This document shows, piece by piece, positions 11,049 through 23,569 of a stretch of DNA of 64,000 nucleotides (position 1 is the first letter of the stretch; every line of letters begins with the position of its first letter). Location: the NCBI GenBank assembly GCA_965153455.1, contig OZ234499.1, positions 3,455,577-3,519,576 on the forward strand. The letters run 5' to 3'. Under the pieces are notes generated by a model. The model searched no databases and had not been told where the DNA came from. It saw nothing but the letters and a program-made list of their open reading frames with translations. Origin of the DNA: Sphagnum compactum (lineage: Eukaryota > Bryophyta > Sphagnopsida > Sphagnales). Position numbers and translations under genes: made by a program.

Positions 11049-13879
11049 AAATTTTAATGCAAGGAAAATGGCAAACAGGTTTCTCCTGCCTGTGACCTTC
11101 ATAAGAGATGCATAAGAGTTGCAGCTTGTTTCACTACTAGGCTTTCTCAGAAATGACTTGAAGAAATTTAACTGACCACGTTGGAAAAGCTTGCTGGTTC
11201 CAGAGGTCATGTGGACATTGATTTGTGGCATCACAACAATTGACAGAAGGTCGCTGCAAGCATTTCAAATTTTGTCAGTTTGTGCCACTGTTTTGTGTCC
11301 CGACTCTATGCCTGATCCAAATGACAATTGCAGCTGCATCTTCTTCTTTAGCTGTGAGTCCAAGAACATGTTCAGATTTATGTTGACAAGCAATGAGTGT
11401 ATTTAGTTAATTCTAGACTTTTTGAAAGTCTTAATTAAGCAAATTGAGTGAGCAGCCAATTTAGCTATGTATGTGCATGACTCGTATCCTGCATTTTCCT
11501 CTTAAAACTTTGGTTGCTTGAACCTTTAATGTTCTCGTTGCCAGAGCATCTCAAGATTTGCTCTGCAATAGGGTGAATAAAGCCCTTGATCAGAACATGG
11601 GAAGGAGAGGGAAGGAGAGGAGCATTGGTTAGTATGAACAGCAGCCATGGGTCCCCTGCTGTCTGCACTTCCTTGCTTGATTCTGTTCCAGTCACAGTCA
11701 CACTTTCAAGCTCTCATGGCCTTGTAAGCAAACTTTCTTTTGTTGCTCTGGTTGGGAAACACAAAGCAGAATAGATAGACTTGAATTCAAGATTTGTTCC
11801 TGTTTCAGTATGGATTTAGCAACTCCTGTTTTGATGATTGTGAGCTTGAACCAGCAGATGGTGTGGACTCTTTTCTTTTTCTTTGTTTACAAATTTTCTT
11901 CTTGCTAACAGGGATGAGAACTCAATATTTGCATTGGTACAGACCGCGCTGCAGAGGATTATGTCAAAGGAATAAAGCTGCAGCAGTCATGTGCCTTGCT
12001 TTTCATGATGAAGGCACTTTTTAAGAGCACTGAGATTATCAGGTACTGTTGGTACTACTCATATGCAAAATAGACTCAGAGTAGATGTAATGAGTTTCTT
12101 CCACTTGCAATACACATTGCAAAAGATACAACCTACACTTTTTGCTGTTGCGAAATAGCCCTAGTATCTGTCAAACTTGTTTTCTCAATGCAACAGCTCA
12201 AGCAAGCCACTGCTCCTAGTGGAATTGCAATTAACAGACCAGAGCAAGGGTAGATCCAAATACATGAGGACACACCAGAAAGTGCAAGCTACTGACATTC
12301 CTTCTACACTTATGAACACACAAGAAATACCCCAGTGCAAGAAACCCCAATCACCTTAGCAAGCAACCCCAGAGGGAGGGGAGAGCCCAATCCCCTTCAA
12401 AACTAGGAAAGGCATACACACTTCACGGTTGTAATCAAGTTGCAATGCTTGAGGAAATTGAAGGACTTAGATGTAAACATGAACATAGTGTTATGTATAA
12501 TTACTGATGAAGAAGAAGATGATGATGTACACTTGATAAGTTAGCCAGCTGTTACCCATCCCAATCTTCAGCTACAAGTTGTAGAAAGTCATTTCTGTGG
12601 GAACCTGAGTAGAGAGCATTGTTACATGAATGATGTATGCTGCATTCCATCAGAAGTTATATGTTTTGCATACTTGGAAGTGGAGTTCTTGTGGAATTAT
12701 ACAGCATATACCTATCATTGGGAACTTTCACAATCATCAGTATATTTCAAGGCACATTCCCTGCCCTTTGAAATTTACATCTTTCTGTATGGCAAATTCC
12801 ACACATCACGGTGTTCTGCGACTTTTTCAAAGTATACTGACAATTGCCCTGTTGTGATCTACTATGGGAATATTTACACCTTCCTCTAAGACAATTATGT
12901 CAGTTTTCAACTAATGCAGGCAAACCATATCCTGCTGCAATATACCAGCCTCAAGGTCTTCACCATTCAGGAAGGGCAAGAACTCTTACCCACCCCTCAG
13001 AATCCAAACTGATTATGCAGATCCAAAGCTGCTATAGAAAACGACTGTTTTGTGATTCCTTGTACATTCCATGCAAGATCTTCACCTTCACCAGCACTAC
13101 AGCTTCCGGAACAGGTACAGAATTCTGCTGACCAGCTTTTGGACTAACCTTTTATTCAAGGCTAACTATATATTCTGAGAGTAGGAGAGAGAGAGAGAGA
13201 GAGAGAAAGTGGGTCGAAATGTCAGATAAAGCTTTGATTAAGAAAGGTAAAAATTGGCACCCAGGTTACAAAGGAAGTTCTCAACATAGATACAACATAT
13301 ATACTGTAATTGGTAATCTCTAAGATTCAAATAGAGTAAAATCCTAAACCCTCTAAACTTCCTTTCTTGCTTGTGATTCTTTCAGTCTGTCTATCTTTAT
13401 CCCGTGGGAGGAGCTACATATCGTTGCACTGATTAGTGAGCTAAAGATCAAATGCCTTGCCCACAAGGCATTTGAAAACGCCTTCAAGAATGAACTACTA
13501 TAACATTTGGGGGCTACACCATGCTCCACCCATGTCATGAGTCTAATGACTAATGAATGTGGTGTGTACAATATAACACTTAACTAGGATGAGTTGTTGG
13601 ATCCAAGGGACAGCATCAGCAGAGGGAAGATGTGGGCAAATTGAGAGAAGGGGGTGGAGCGGAATCAGTCCACTGGGGAAGCAATGAATTAGGTAGCCGC
13701 CAGAGGCAGGGGCAGAGAATGGATTAAACCCAACCACTTCGTCATAACTACAGAATTCTTACAAAGCAAATGTGCTTTGACTCTGTACGTTCTTTGAGCA
13801 AAGGAGCTTTCTCAGAGAACAACTTTTTCTTTTCTTTGGAAGGGGGCCCGAGACAAGTCCATTTGTTCCAACATAAAGT
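11049..13879. other. Intergenic stretch 3' of CslA
   Basis: No coding region recognised on either strand. A (GA)n microsatellite lies at 13184-13207. The part next to 13880 should be the CslA 3' UTR, as CslA reads on the minus strand. A minus-strand AATAAA near 13150 is a possible but distant poly(A) signal. Confidence 0.45.
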
Positions 13880-16800
13880 CTAAGTTGGCACAAATGTGCC
13901 GCAATATCCCAAGCCCATAAGCAAGAAGGCAACCGCTTGGCAAAAGAGGTAGACAAAGAAGCGATTTTTCCCTTCATAGTAGAAGTCATATGCAGAACAG
14001 AAGAACAAGAATCCAGATGTCCAAAGCTCCAACATGTTTAACCTGTTCAGAAACAGAACTTGAGTTGTTAATGTCAAGATCAACTCCAATTGCTTCCAAT
14101 TCATAAGTCCAATTGGAAGCCCAAAAGGAAAGGACTCTCCTGAAGCTTGAAGAGGGCAAAACTGGAAAGCCATTCAAGCTAGCAATTTCAGCAATCACTA
14201 AAAGTGGATGGGTAAACTCTCTCTCATGAGTTAGAAAGGAAACCACAGTTACTGAGGCAGCATTTAGAGAAAGGCTAAACTAGGGCATGCAGGAAGAAGA
14301 CTAGACAACACAAACCTGTCACCCAGTTTCCAGCCTTTGATAAGCACGTTGCTCACAAGACGTTGCAATGATCTCTTCCCTGCCAATTTGGAGGACATCT
14401 TATACTTCATTATATTTCCCAGCTTCTCTGTCACGATCCATTCATTGACACGGCCAAGGTCAAAAAGCCCAATGAAAGTGGCTTTCGTTCGATGCAGCGA
14501 CATGACATTCTCAAACAGCACCCAGAACACCAGCAGGTGCAAAGACCTGCACCAATATTTCGTTCACAACTCTTGGCAGTTAATAGAGCATGGCAGATGC
14601 TTATGAAATTCTTAATTTTTTGTTTTGCAATGACTTGAAACTAGTCATGACTAACACACATGGCCAATTGCAGAAGCCAAAATTTTTGAAGAGATAGAAG
14701 GATGCATATCCATACTTGGGAGTGCTGATGGCATTCAAGATGGTGATAATGGATGGGATGTAAACAGCTCCCCAGAAAGGCAAGTCGACTTCTGGCACCA
14801 AGACTGTAGCTGGGATGACGGCACAATAGAACACAAATGTAACAATGTGCGCGAGTACCTTGCGAACAAAGAAGAAGGCGTACAGCATGTGTATTTTCTT
14901 CCACAACTTCACTTTCTGCAGCACCATTCCCAGTTTTTTACATCATTAAAAGCAGTAAGCCAGAATTAGTAAGCCTTCATCACCATTTCAACTCGTGCAC
15001 CTTCTACAGACTAACAATCACTAAAACAAATAAGGCAAAAACCCAAATTATTGTTGTTAAAACAAAAGCTTGTGTACCTTGTTTTTCAGAATCTGGGGAA
15101 TCACTTTGCGGAAGAGGCTTGCGGGGCCACACGACCAGCGATGCTGTTGAAAGCGGTAGGCTTTGAAAGTGCTTGGTAGCTCATTTTTGCACTGACCCAT
15201 AAACCAGTCCACAACCAAATGATTCAGTTATGGTCAAGTTACTCAAATCCATTACTTAATTTAAACCATACAATCTTAAAAGACAAGGGAATTCAAGAGT
15301 TGGTAAAATTAATTTTCTCCTAATTTTAAGTGCCCTAAACTTCCCATTCTCTTGGCTTTGTTGGCACCACCCATCAGGGAGAGCCTACAGAACTCCATGC
15401 AGAGTTCATTCCAGTTCACATTTCCAGGAATATTCACTGGGTGTTAGTGTCAACTGTAAGTTCATTCTTTGGGAACTTCATGGAACATTAAGGTCTTGGG
15501 TGGCAGATTATGTCATTTTCTTGACAACATCATATGGCATAATCTTCTGGAGGTGATGATCATAACACTTGTAATGGTGGCCAAAATCTGTTCAACAAGG
15601 ATCTCTTTTTTTGTAGTCATTGAATCTGCTAACCCAAAACCTTAATGTCATGGAATGGCCTCGCCCTTGGCCATCATCTTGAGTGTTTCACCTAGCTCAC
15701 CATAACAGGCTCAACTGGCAACTTACCGAATAAGATGGGCAGGTGCCTGACCATTCCATAGAGACTATTTCCTACTTTAACAGTTGCTGGTTTGAACTTT
15801 GCCATAAGGGGCAGAGCCATTATCATGTGATGAGGCCACTCCTTGAAAGACAAAAAATGACTTTTCCACATTAAAGGACACAAAGAACTACTACCATGTG
15901 TGTGTCGATAATGTCTGGACAATCTAGTAAGGTTGTATGTAACATATAACAAATTGTTACCTCAAGGTCATGGAGATAAACAAATTTCCACCCATGCATA
16001 CTTGCACGCACAGCCAAGTCCATATCTTCCACCGTAGTTCGTTCATTCCATCCTCCTGCCTCATTCATTGCTTGAATCCGCCACACTCCAGCAGTCCCTG
16101 CACATAGCAGCAGCCAGTTGAAACAATTTAACTCACAAGGCTCATTTCATGTCATTTACAAATGAAGTTGCCAAGGAGACAACAAAAATGGCACAACAAA
16201 GTGACCAACTACAAAATTTCAGTGACCAACTACCCTGCCCGACTACAAATTTTCAGGCTTACCATTGAAGCCAAAGAAGCCATAGGCAGCTGACCCCACT
16301 CGTTGCTCCACAGAGAAGTGGTAGTTGAGGGACACCTCTTGCAATTTTGTCATCAAGCATTCCTCACCATTCACTGTTGTCATAAAAACATAACCAAAAT
16401 AAATCAATAAATAAAAAAATTACCTTATGATGCCCTCATACCTCCCTAGACTTCTTACTATGCAAATGCACTCCATAAAAAAAGGGTTGTAGGGGGGAAA
16501 ATTATATATTTACCCAAATTCACACAATTAGATGAAACTCAATCAATGTTATTGCTCACAACACAAAGGATAAAAGACCCTAAAAGAATGAAACCCTAAT
16601 CCAAAAAAAAAAGGGCTTAGATCCATTTGGATTAGGGTTTCATTCTATTCTATGAAAACCCGACAAAAAAAAAAAAACATTCTTGGCAGAAAACCTCAAG
16701 ATTTAACCGATGTGTGAGTTACAAAATTCAGAACAGCCCACATTACATATAGTAAAGGATGTCGGGATGAAAAATGAAGCTTCCCCTGAATCCGTCCCGT

Positions 16801-19800
16801 TGTCCCTCTGTCCAAGAGGGGGGTGGGGGAGGAGCGGGCAGTGAAAAATTAAAAAATGGAGCTTTTACAGTTACACAAGGTACTTAAAAAGTTAATGCGA
16901 AGTGGAGAAAATGATCCTGTCCAGAAAAGGTAATAAATAGTAACTAAGTGTGGGCCCCAGTTGGGTACCAGTTCACGGCGGACGGGCAGCTGTCACACAT
17001 GAACAGGACCAGGGACAAAAACACATAAAAAGCAAGTGATGACGTGTCAGATCACTATTGGGTTTCTTCTTTCGGGTGGGACTGGGCACCGTCCCCTCCA
17101 ACACATTTTTCCTGACTGGTTTCGTCCTGCCGACCAGAAAAGGGTAATAATTGAGCTTTAGAGAGAACCAGTCAGCAACGGAAGTAAGTTTACTTTTACC
17201 CTTTTTTTCTGCATGCAATCCCCAAATTACCAATTTTTAAAAACAAGTCTCTTTTGAACTCGCATTTTAAAGTGAAATACTAATATATGTAACAAATGAA
17301 ACCACGTAGCCCAAAACCTGAAAAAAAATAAGAAAGGGCTTCCACACAAGCTAAACGAAAAATCTAAAGACCCAATTTAGGGGTTTTTTTCAAAGGGAGG
17401 AAAGGAGACTTGAATTTTGTAGGGTAGTTAATTATAATAAGTTTTACTCAGTTTGACAATGGTAGAAAAGAAAGAGAAGTGGGGTGGGCCCTTTGAGGGG
17501 GGGGGGGGGGGGGGGGGGGGGGTGTATTTTCTGGGCTTGCCTCCAAAACAAATAAGGAAATAAACTTAGGAAATAGTATTTAATCTTATTTGGAAACTCG
17601 ACTCAGCTCGGCTGGGTTCTATAATTCAAAGATATGACTCAATTATTAGTCTGCCATTTGTAATTTCTAATTTTTTGCTTACTTCTAGACCTATTCTAAG
17701 CAAGAAGTCCAATTCCATTATTGAGAGGTGGCCCCCTAACCTCCCCCCCCCACCCCCTCCTCAGCCCTCCCCCAAATTCTATCTCCCCTCTTTGGCTTAT
17801 TAGCAAAAAGGATCGAAGTTTGGGTGGGGGAGCAGGCACAGGGCAAAGAAGAAAAAAAAACGGGGGGTCACCCAACACTCTCATTACACTTATGCCCACA
17901 AATATTATTTTGGGACCCAAGTTCCTTGTACCCTCTCTATCTCATTAAATAGGCCCAATAAATTACAAAAAAATATTACAACTAGAAACAAACCAAACCT
18001 AATAAATCGTGGGACTGCTCACAAGGCACTTCGCCTTGAGGGTATAATAATTGTAAATAGCCAACAAAAATTCTCACATAACTAAACCAATGAATGAAGA
18101 AGGACAAAGGGACAAACAATGAATTTTAGGGACCTCTCATTGTTTGTTTGTTGCCTTCAAAATTCAAACCCATTCTTTCCCACCACCACCACCACCACCA
18201 CCACCACTGCACCCACCATATGTGCTAACCCTGACTAGGGAGGTTGAAATTTTAACCAAAATCAAAGCACCAGAATCCATACCCCCACAAAAACACAAAC
18301 CCCTCTCTTCTTCTCCCCAAAGAAAAATATCCCTCCACCAAATGTTATAAACTCCCTTTGACACTCATAGAGCCCAAAATGGAGTGAATGCAGTCTTACT
18401 ATCTCCGGATGGCACCTTACCCATGAGATGGTTCTGCAACAAGCATTCGTCTTAGAGTGATGTTGGGGTGTTAGGGTTTGTGAAGTATCTGAGACATTGA
18501 CCCTATATATAATTGCCCTGATTGCAAATCCAGTAAAATGAATTCATCTGGGGATTAATTAAATGCAAAGAATTCATTCAAGTGAGGCTTCATAAAATAC
18601 AATGAAAACCATCTAGGGATTAATTAACCACAAGGAATTCATTCACCTAAGGGTTCATCAAATGTAATAAAACCCATCTAGGGGTTCATTAAAAGTAAAG
18701 TGAGTTCCTTCATATAGAGGTTAATTGAATATAATGAAATCGCCTAGGGATTGGATTAATTAGCTACTAAACTTGGTGATTAGGGTAATGGTTAATCCCC
18801 ACAAGAGGAGTCTATGGTTAGCAAAAACAATTGTGCAAAGTTGGTGGAAAAAATGGGGATTTATAAGAAAAACCATTTATTTATTCAAATAATTAGGGGT
18901 TGGAGTTGGAGAGTTGGAAAGAATTTGGCAAGTAGTAGTAGGTACCTACCGAATTTCCAGCGGGCTTGTACCAATGCCAGTTCTGGGTTGTGGATGAGGA
19001 AGGGAACGGTGCGGTGTAGAAATTCTGGTTCCGGTTGGAAATCAGCATCAAAGATGGCAACATAGTCACACAGTCGCACATAGTCATGTCGCATGCCTTG
19101 CTTCAGCGCGCCAGCCTTGTACCCGTTGCGGTTGCTGCGGATCTCATACCTGATGTTGATACCTTTGCTCGCCCACCGCTGCACTTCCATTTGCACCAGC
19201 TCCTGGTAACATTGGGCAATGAAACATTTTAGGGGCGAGCACAAAGACACAAAAAAATTTTACAAACAAAATAAATTAATCAATCTCCCCCACCAATTAC
19301 ACTCACTCAGCTCTTGCAATACTAAAATCTCACTAAGACCTCTCACGCAAGTAAGTAGTAGCAGCTACATACATTTGTCGGCTAGCTGCCTGCTATTTTT
19401 GAATCGACACTATATAACCTTCGATTAATCCACAGATCCATCCACAGATCCGTTTGCTACTTCTGATCTAACACTATATATAACCTTGGATTAATCCAGA
19501 GTTTCTTTGTACTATTTTTCAAATTGACACTATTATAACCTTGGATTAATCCAGAGATTCTTTTGCTACTTTAGAATGAACACAATATATATATGTAGAA
19601 CTTTGGATTCATCCAGAGACTCTTTTGCTACTTCCCAATGAACACTGTACAACCTTGGATTAATCCAAAGCTTTTATGGAATTTCTCAAATTGACACTAC
19701 ATAACCTTGGATTAATCCAGAGTTTTTTTTCTGCCCTCAAACCACAGGGTTCTAGTCATAGCTGCAGATGCTTGCAGACAATGTATGCCACCAGCAAGCA

Positions 19801-21032
19801 AGCTGTTGCAGTGCTGTTCATGATTCCAGAATTCTGAACACCTGCAGCTGCAACTGCTACATACATTGTCTGCAAGCTGCTGCTGCTGCTGCTTTTGTTG
19901 TGATGTTGGTGATTCCAAAATGCAGAACAGATGTTTACTTACTACTGTGTGATCAGTTGGGTAGGGTTGTGATCTACAGTGCTGCACTACGCTCTTTCTC
20001 TCTAATTTGCTTTTCTTTTGTCTCTTGATCTCTCTGCTTGTCTGTCACTCCACTTTGGCTTCTGTTCTTCATCTCATTTGGACCATGGATTTCGCAATAA
20101 GATTGAGATGCAAGCTCTGGAATAGGGCATATGCGGCATTGCGAAGCATTTGCAGTTTTTTGGCATTAGCATTTGCAGCTGCTCTCTCATTTAGCTGACA
20201 GCAGAATACATTTTTAGAGCTCCTCACTGACAGACATTCGTGGGTTACATCTGATTACCTTGTTTTCAGATTCTCCAAGTTGTTGGAAATCTTGCTCTCA
20301 GCTAAGACTGGAAGAATTGGGAATGTCTAATAGGGTGGGCAATGCAATGGGCAAAGAGATTCATTCATATGCATAAGAGAGAGCAAAGATCAGAATAGGA
20401 GAGAGAGAGAGAGAGAGAGAAGAAAGCCCAGCAGGTTAGGTGGTGTACAACATGTCTCTGTACCTTGATGAAAGGATCTGTGGAGTCGTCTAGTACTTGA
20501 ATCACGATGCGGTCTGCAGGCCATAACAACCCACAAGCGGCTTGTATTGACAACTGATACACCTGTTGCAGCACCACAGCATCCAAGAGCCAAGCAAGTG
20601 CTGAATGTCAGCAAGAGAGAGAAGACTCTAATTATGAAGAAGAAGAGAAAAGAGCTCTGCTGGAAGAAGCCGGAGCTGTGGGAAGAAATGGGTTGTTTTG
20701 TAGAGTACCTCTTTTTCGTTGTACATGGGGATCTGGACTAGCACCATGGGATAAGCAGAGTTGCCAAACTCCAAGTCTGTGTCTTTCATGGGCTCAAACT
20801 TGTAAGTGGTCTTGGGTGTTCGCCCCAGCAGCTTGACGACGACTAGAACGCCGCACATGAAGATGCGCTCCACAAACAGCATGGTGACCATGATCAGGCA
20901 TAGATTTACCGCTAATTGTAGCAATGGTGCCACTATGGGCGCCCGCACCATCAACCACAGTTGCACCAGCTGGTCTAGCACGGCTGATAAGCCTTGTCCA
21001 TCTTGCACCAACGCCTCTGACACCACACCCAT
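13880..21032 (-). CDS. CslA: Cellulose synthase-like A, glucomannan 4-beta-mannosyltransferase, 9 exons
   Basis: Exons, minus strand in reading order: 21032-20709, 20562-20464, 19202-18950, 16373-16263, 16097-15961, 15191-15078, 14915-14716, 14546-14316 and 14042-13880. All introns are GT/AG and the frame is kept throughout: 1632 bp, 543 residues plus stop, the usual CslA length. This GT2 enzyme adds mannose or glucose from GDP-sugars to make (gluco)mannan in the Golgi. Catalytic signatures are intact: VLDDSTD (D133/D134), FDADFQ (D193, D195), TVEDMD (D287) and QQHRW (323-327). One membrane segment lies at about 40-70 and several follow residue 350 ([35 protein letters not shown] and the C-terminus). 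The ATG at 21030-21032 has A at -3 and G at +4. A pyrimidine tract and CAG just upstream (exon border about 21047) suggest a 5' UTR intron. It reads in the same direction as the UBX gene. CslC is less likely, since the sequence and start match CslA. Confidence 0.95.
16585..16646. repeat. Perfect foldback in CslA intron 3
   Basis: Two 21-bp arms (16585-16605 and 16626-16646) are exact inverted copies around a 20-bp purine-rich loop. Each arm carries one telomere-like unit, CCCTAA on one side and TTAGGG on the other. Confidence 0.9.
17497..17522. repeat. Poly-G run in CslA intron 3
   Basis: 26 consecutive G on the plus strand, meaning poly-C in the CslA transcript. Length may be unreliable in the assembly. 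Confidence 0.9.
18181..18207. repeat. (CAC)n microsatellite in CslA intron 3
   Basis: Nine trinucleotide units within the large intron between exons 3 and 4. Confidence 0.9.
18530..18765. repeat. About 65-bp tandem repeat in CslA intron 3
   Basis: About four diverged copies, each with a version of AATGAAANCCATCTAGGG followed by ATTAATTAA and a GAATTCATTCA block. Copies start near 18537, 18600, 18666 and 18734. Confidence 0.75.
19395..19732. repeat. About 60-70-bp tandem repeat in CslA intron 2
   Basis: Six diverged copies of a unit built on ACACTATATAACCTTGG, ATTAATCCAGAG and CTTTTGCTACTT. The last copies are the best preserved. It lies just inside the intron between exons 2 and 3. Confidence 0.8.
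19771..19876. ncRNA. Candidate intronic hairpin (microRNA-like foldback)
   Basis: The 17-bp stem CTTGCAGACAATGTATG (19771-19787) is exactly complementary to 19860-19876. Further inward pairs are GTTGCAG with CTGCAAC and GTTCA with TGAAC, with an AT-rich tip. The foldback of 106 nt is in CslA intron 2 and is stem-forming on either strand. It matches no miRNA family I recall. It could equally be a palindromic transposon remnant. Confidence 0.4.
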
Positions 21033-22330
21033 GATCTTGCTGCAATACTGCACAAGCAAGAAGAAGAAGAAGAAGAAGAGTACTCTTTTTCTGATCCTCC
21101 TCCTCCTTCTCCTCCTCCGCCTTCCACCACTTCCCTCAAAATGAATGAGTTCCTTGTACTGACCCGAGTGCCCAGCTCAAGAAATCATCGGAAGTTTGCT
21201 GCTCCGGGGTTCAACATGGTGATGATCTTGCACTTGTTGCAGCAGCAGCTTGGAGTCTCTGCAAGAAAAGAAAAGGCAAAAAAAACAATTCCACAAACTC
21301 TCTGCTGAGGTCGAAACCAACAAGAGCTTCAAACTCTTTTCACTGGGCGATCTTCGCCTAATGCACTATAAGCTGCAGCATTGGTACTGTAGACGACAAC
21401 GTTAACACAGGAAAAAGTTGCTGCTGTCACTGCTAGTGTCGACGACACAACTGCATCCAACTCCCAATCTCATACGATTCGGCACCATCATCATCCTCGT
21501 CATCATCATCATCATCATCATCATGTTCTTCTTCTTCTTCTTCTTCTTCTTCTTCTGCTTCTTTCTTGCAGCAGCTAATCTCTGATGTTATAGAACGCCC
21601 AATCACACATTCCTTGCCAGCTCATCAAATGCAGAAAACCTTCCGCGAGTACTTGTGTTGCAGAGATAATCCAAGCTGCAAACAGCTGCTGTACCCAACC
21701 AAATTACTGCCAAGAAAATCTTCTCTAGAAGCCAGTCTAGCGGAGCATTAGCAAATGAAAAAAAAAAATTGCTGTACCCTCAGTACTTACTACTACAAGC
21801 GCCTCAACTCATGAAATTTACTTCTACAGCAGCTACGTCTACACTGAAAGCTGCACCACAGGTCCAAAGAGCTTTGGTATAAGTTGTGCAGGTAGAGGCA
21901 ACTAGTGCACGACGTCCGAGCTAAGAAACATTAGAAGAATCCACTCACACTCACACAACAGAAACTCTCTAACTCGATTCCCAACAACTGCAGCAGACGA
22001 TTCAGACACTACTACTGCTGCAGCTGACGACGAGTCTAGCTAGCTAGGAAACTGACACTAGACACACAAACACACACAGCTGACAACTACTACTACTACT
22101 ACTACTACTACTAGACCAATGAGCACTAGTAGAAGAAGATGGGTGATCTCAAAAGCAACCAGCTCGTCTAGTCCTATGCTGCAAACACCAGTACTTGGAT
22201 TTGTCTAGAATGTGGAGATTGAGGAAAAGTAGAGCGCGCGCGCGCGCGCGAGAGAGAGAGAGACACTAGAGAGAGAGAGAGAGAGAGAGGACACTAGAGA
22301 GGGCGAGAGCGCAAGAGCGCGCGCTTCGAA
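21033..22330 (-). promoter_or_regulatory. CslA upstream region (5' UTR and promoter)
   Basis: No coding frame. On the minus strand it is rich in pyrimidine tracts typical of plant promoters and leaders: (CTT)n at 21061-21080, (GAA)n/(GAT)n at 21486-21555, (TAG)n at 22086-22113 and (CT)n with (CG)n at 22231-22324. The pyrimidine tract ending in CAG at 21048 looks like the acceptor of a leader intron, so the transcription start is probably several hundred bases upstream. Confidence 0.5.
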
Positions 22331-22458
22331 GCTGTCTAGAGTCTAGACTATGGTAAGTGAGGGAGTCCTGGAGCTTTGCAGTCTGGTAGGTAGCAATGTG
22401 GTGGCTGCCTTGCATAATAAGTGTGTGAAATAAGAGGGGGGTGAGGGTGGAGTTGTTT

Positions 22459-22478
22459 GGGGGGGGGGGGGGGGGGGG
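22459..22478. repeat. Poly-G run
   Basis: 20 consecutive G upstream of the CslA region. Its length is unlikely to be reliable. Confidence 0.9.
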
Positions 22479-22949
22479 TACCTAGTAGCACTTGTCTGGG
22501 GTGGTGGAATAATAAGTGAGGAGTTGGGGTTTTGGCCTCCCCTCTCTCCCTTCTTATTATTATTATTTTTATTTATTTATTTATTTATTTAGGAAAATTT
22601 TAAGGGTGTGAATTTAACCAAAAAAGGTGTGAATTTAAAATTTTCCTTTATTTATTACCCAGCACTTGTTTGCACCAACAAAAAAACCCACTAGTTCTAG
22701 CCCTTTCTTTTTCTTTTTTTTTCTCCCTTTTTTTCCCATCCCATTAGGTCAAGATGTCAAAGGGCTTTCACCCATCTTCCCCGCCTCCAACTGTTACTAG
22801 TTGGTAAGTTAAGTTAGTATTTACTATCCCCCCCGCCCTCTCCCCACCCCCTAAACCCTAACCCCACCACATCCATAATAAGTTATAATAGCCACACAGT
22901 TTTCATGGGAACGTGTAGTAATATGGAATATATGCAATAAACCACTTAT

Positions 22950-23300
22950 CTTTCATTGGAAAATAGTGTCATGGAATATACAATCCACTACTTTTTTTGA
23001 TGGGAAAATAGTGTTATGGAATATACAATATTTATTCCACTTTTTTTCATGGGAAAATTGTGTTATGGAATATACAATATTTATTCCACTTTTTTTCATG
23101 GGAAAATTGTGTTATGGAATATACAATATTTATTCCACTTTTTTTCATGGGAAAATTGTGTTATGGAATATACAATATTTATTCCAATTTTTTTCATGGG
23201 AAAATTGTGTTATGGAATATACAATATTTATTCCACTTTTTTTCATGGGAAAATTGTGTTATGGAATATATACAATATATTCCACTTTTTTTCATAGAAA
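22950..23300. repeat. 49-bp tandem array
   Basis: The unit contains TGTTATGGAATATACAATAT, TTATTCCAC and TTTTTTTCATGGGAAAA. Start points at 23012, 23061, 23110, 23159, 23208 and 23257 are exactly 49 bp apart. Decayed copies continue to about 23560. As 49 is not a multiple of three, the same peptide appears in all three forward frames in turn, so the open frames here are not genes. Confidence 0.95.
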
Positions 23301-23569
23301 AATATTGTTATAGAAAATACATTATTCAATTTTCATGGAATAATATTGTACCACTCTTTTTTCATAAAAAAACAAAAAAAATTCTGGAACTTACCTCTTT
23401 TTTTCATGGAAAAATATTGTTACGGAGTATACCAGTTCATTTTTCAGGAGAAAATATGGGTATGGAATATAGCACTCATGTTTTCATGGGAATTTCTTTG
23501 TTATGGATTATACCACTCACAAATGTTATTATGGAATATGGTTGTGAGAATTATTTTTGTGGGAAATAT

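Noticed and set aside
14264-14606. Plus-strand frame over CslA exon 8
   Set aside because: Antisense shadow of a well-supported exon.
18164-18364. Frames rich in proline or glycine
   Set aside because: Produced by the (CAC)n microsatellite inside CslA intron 3.
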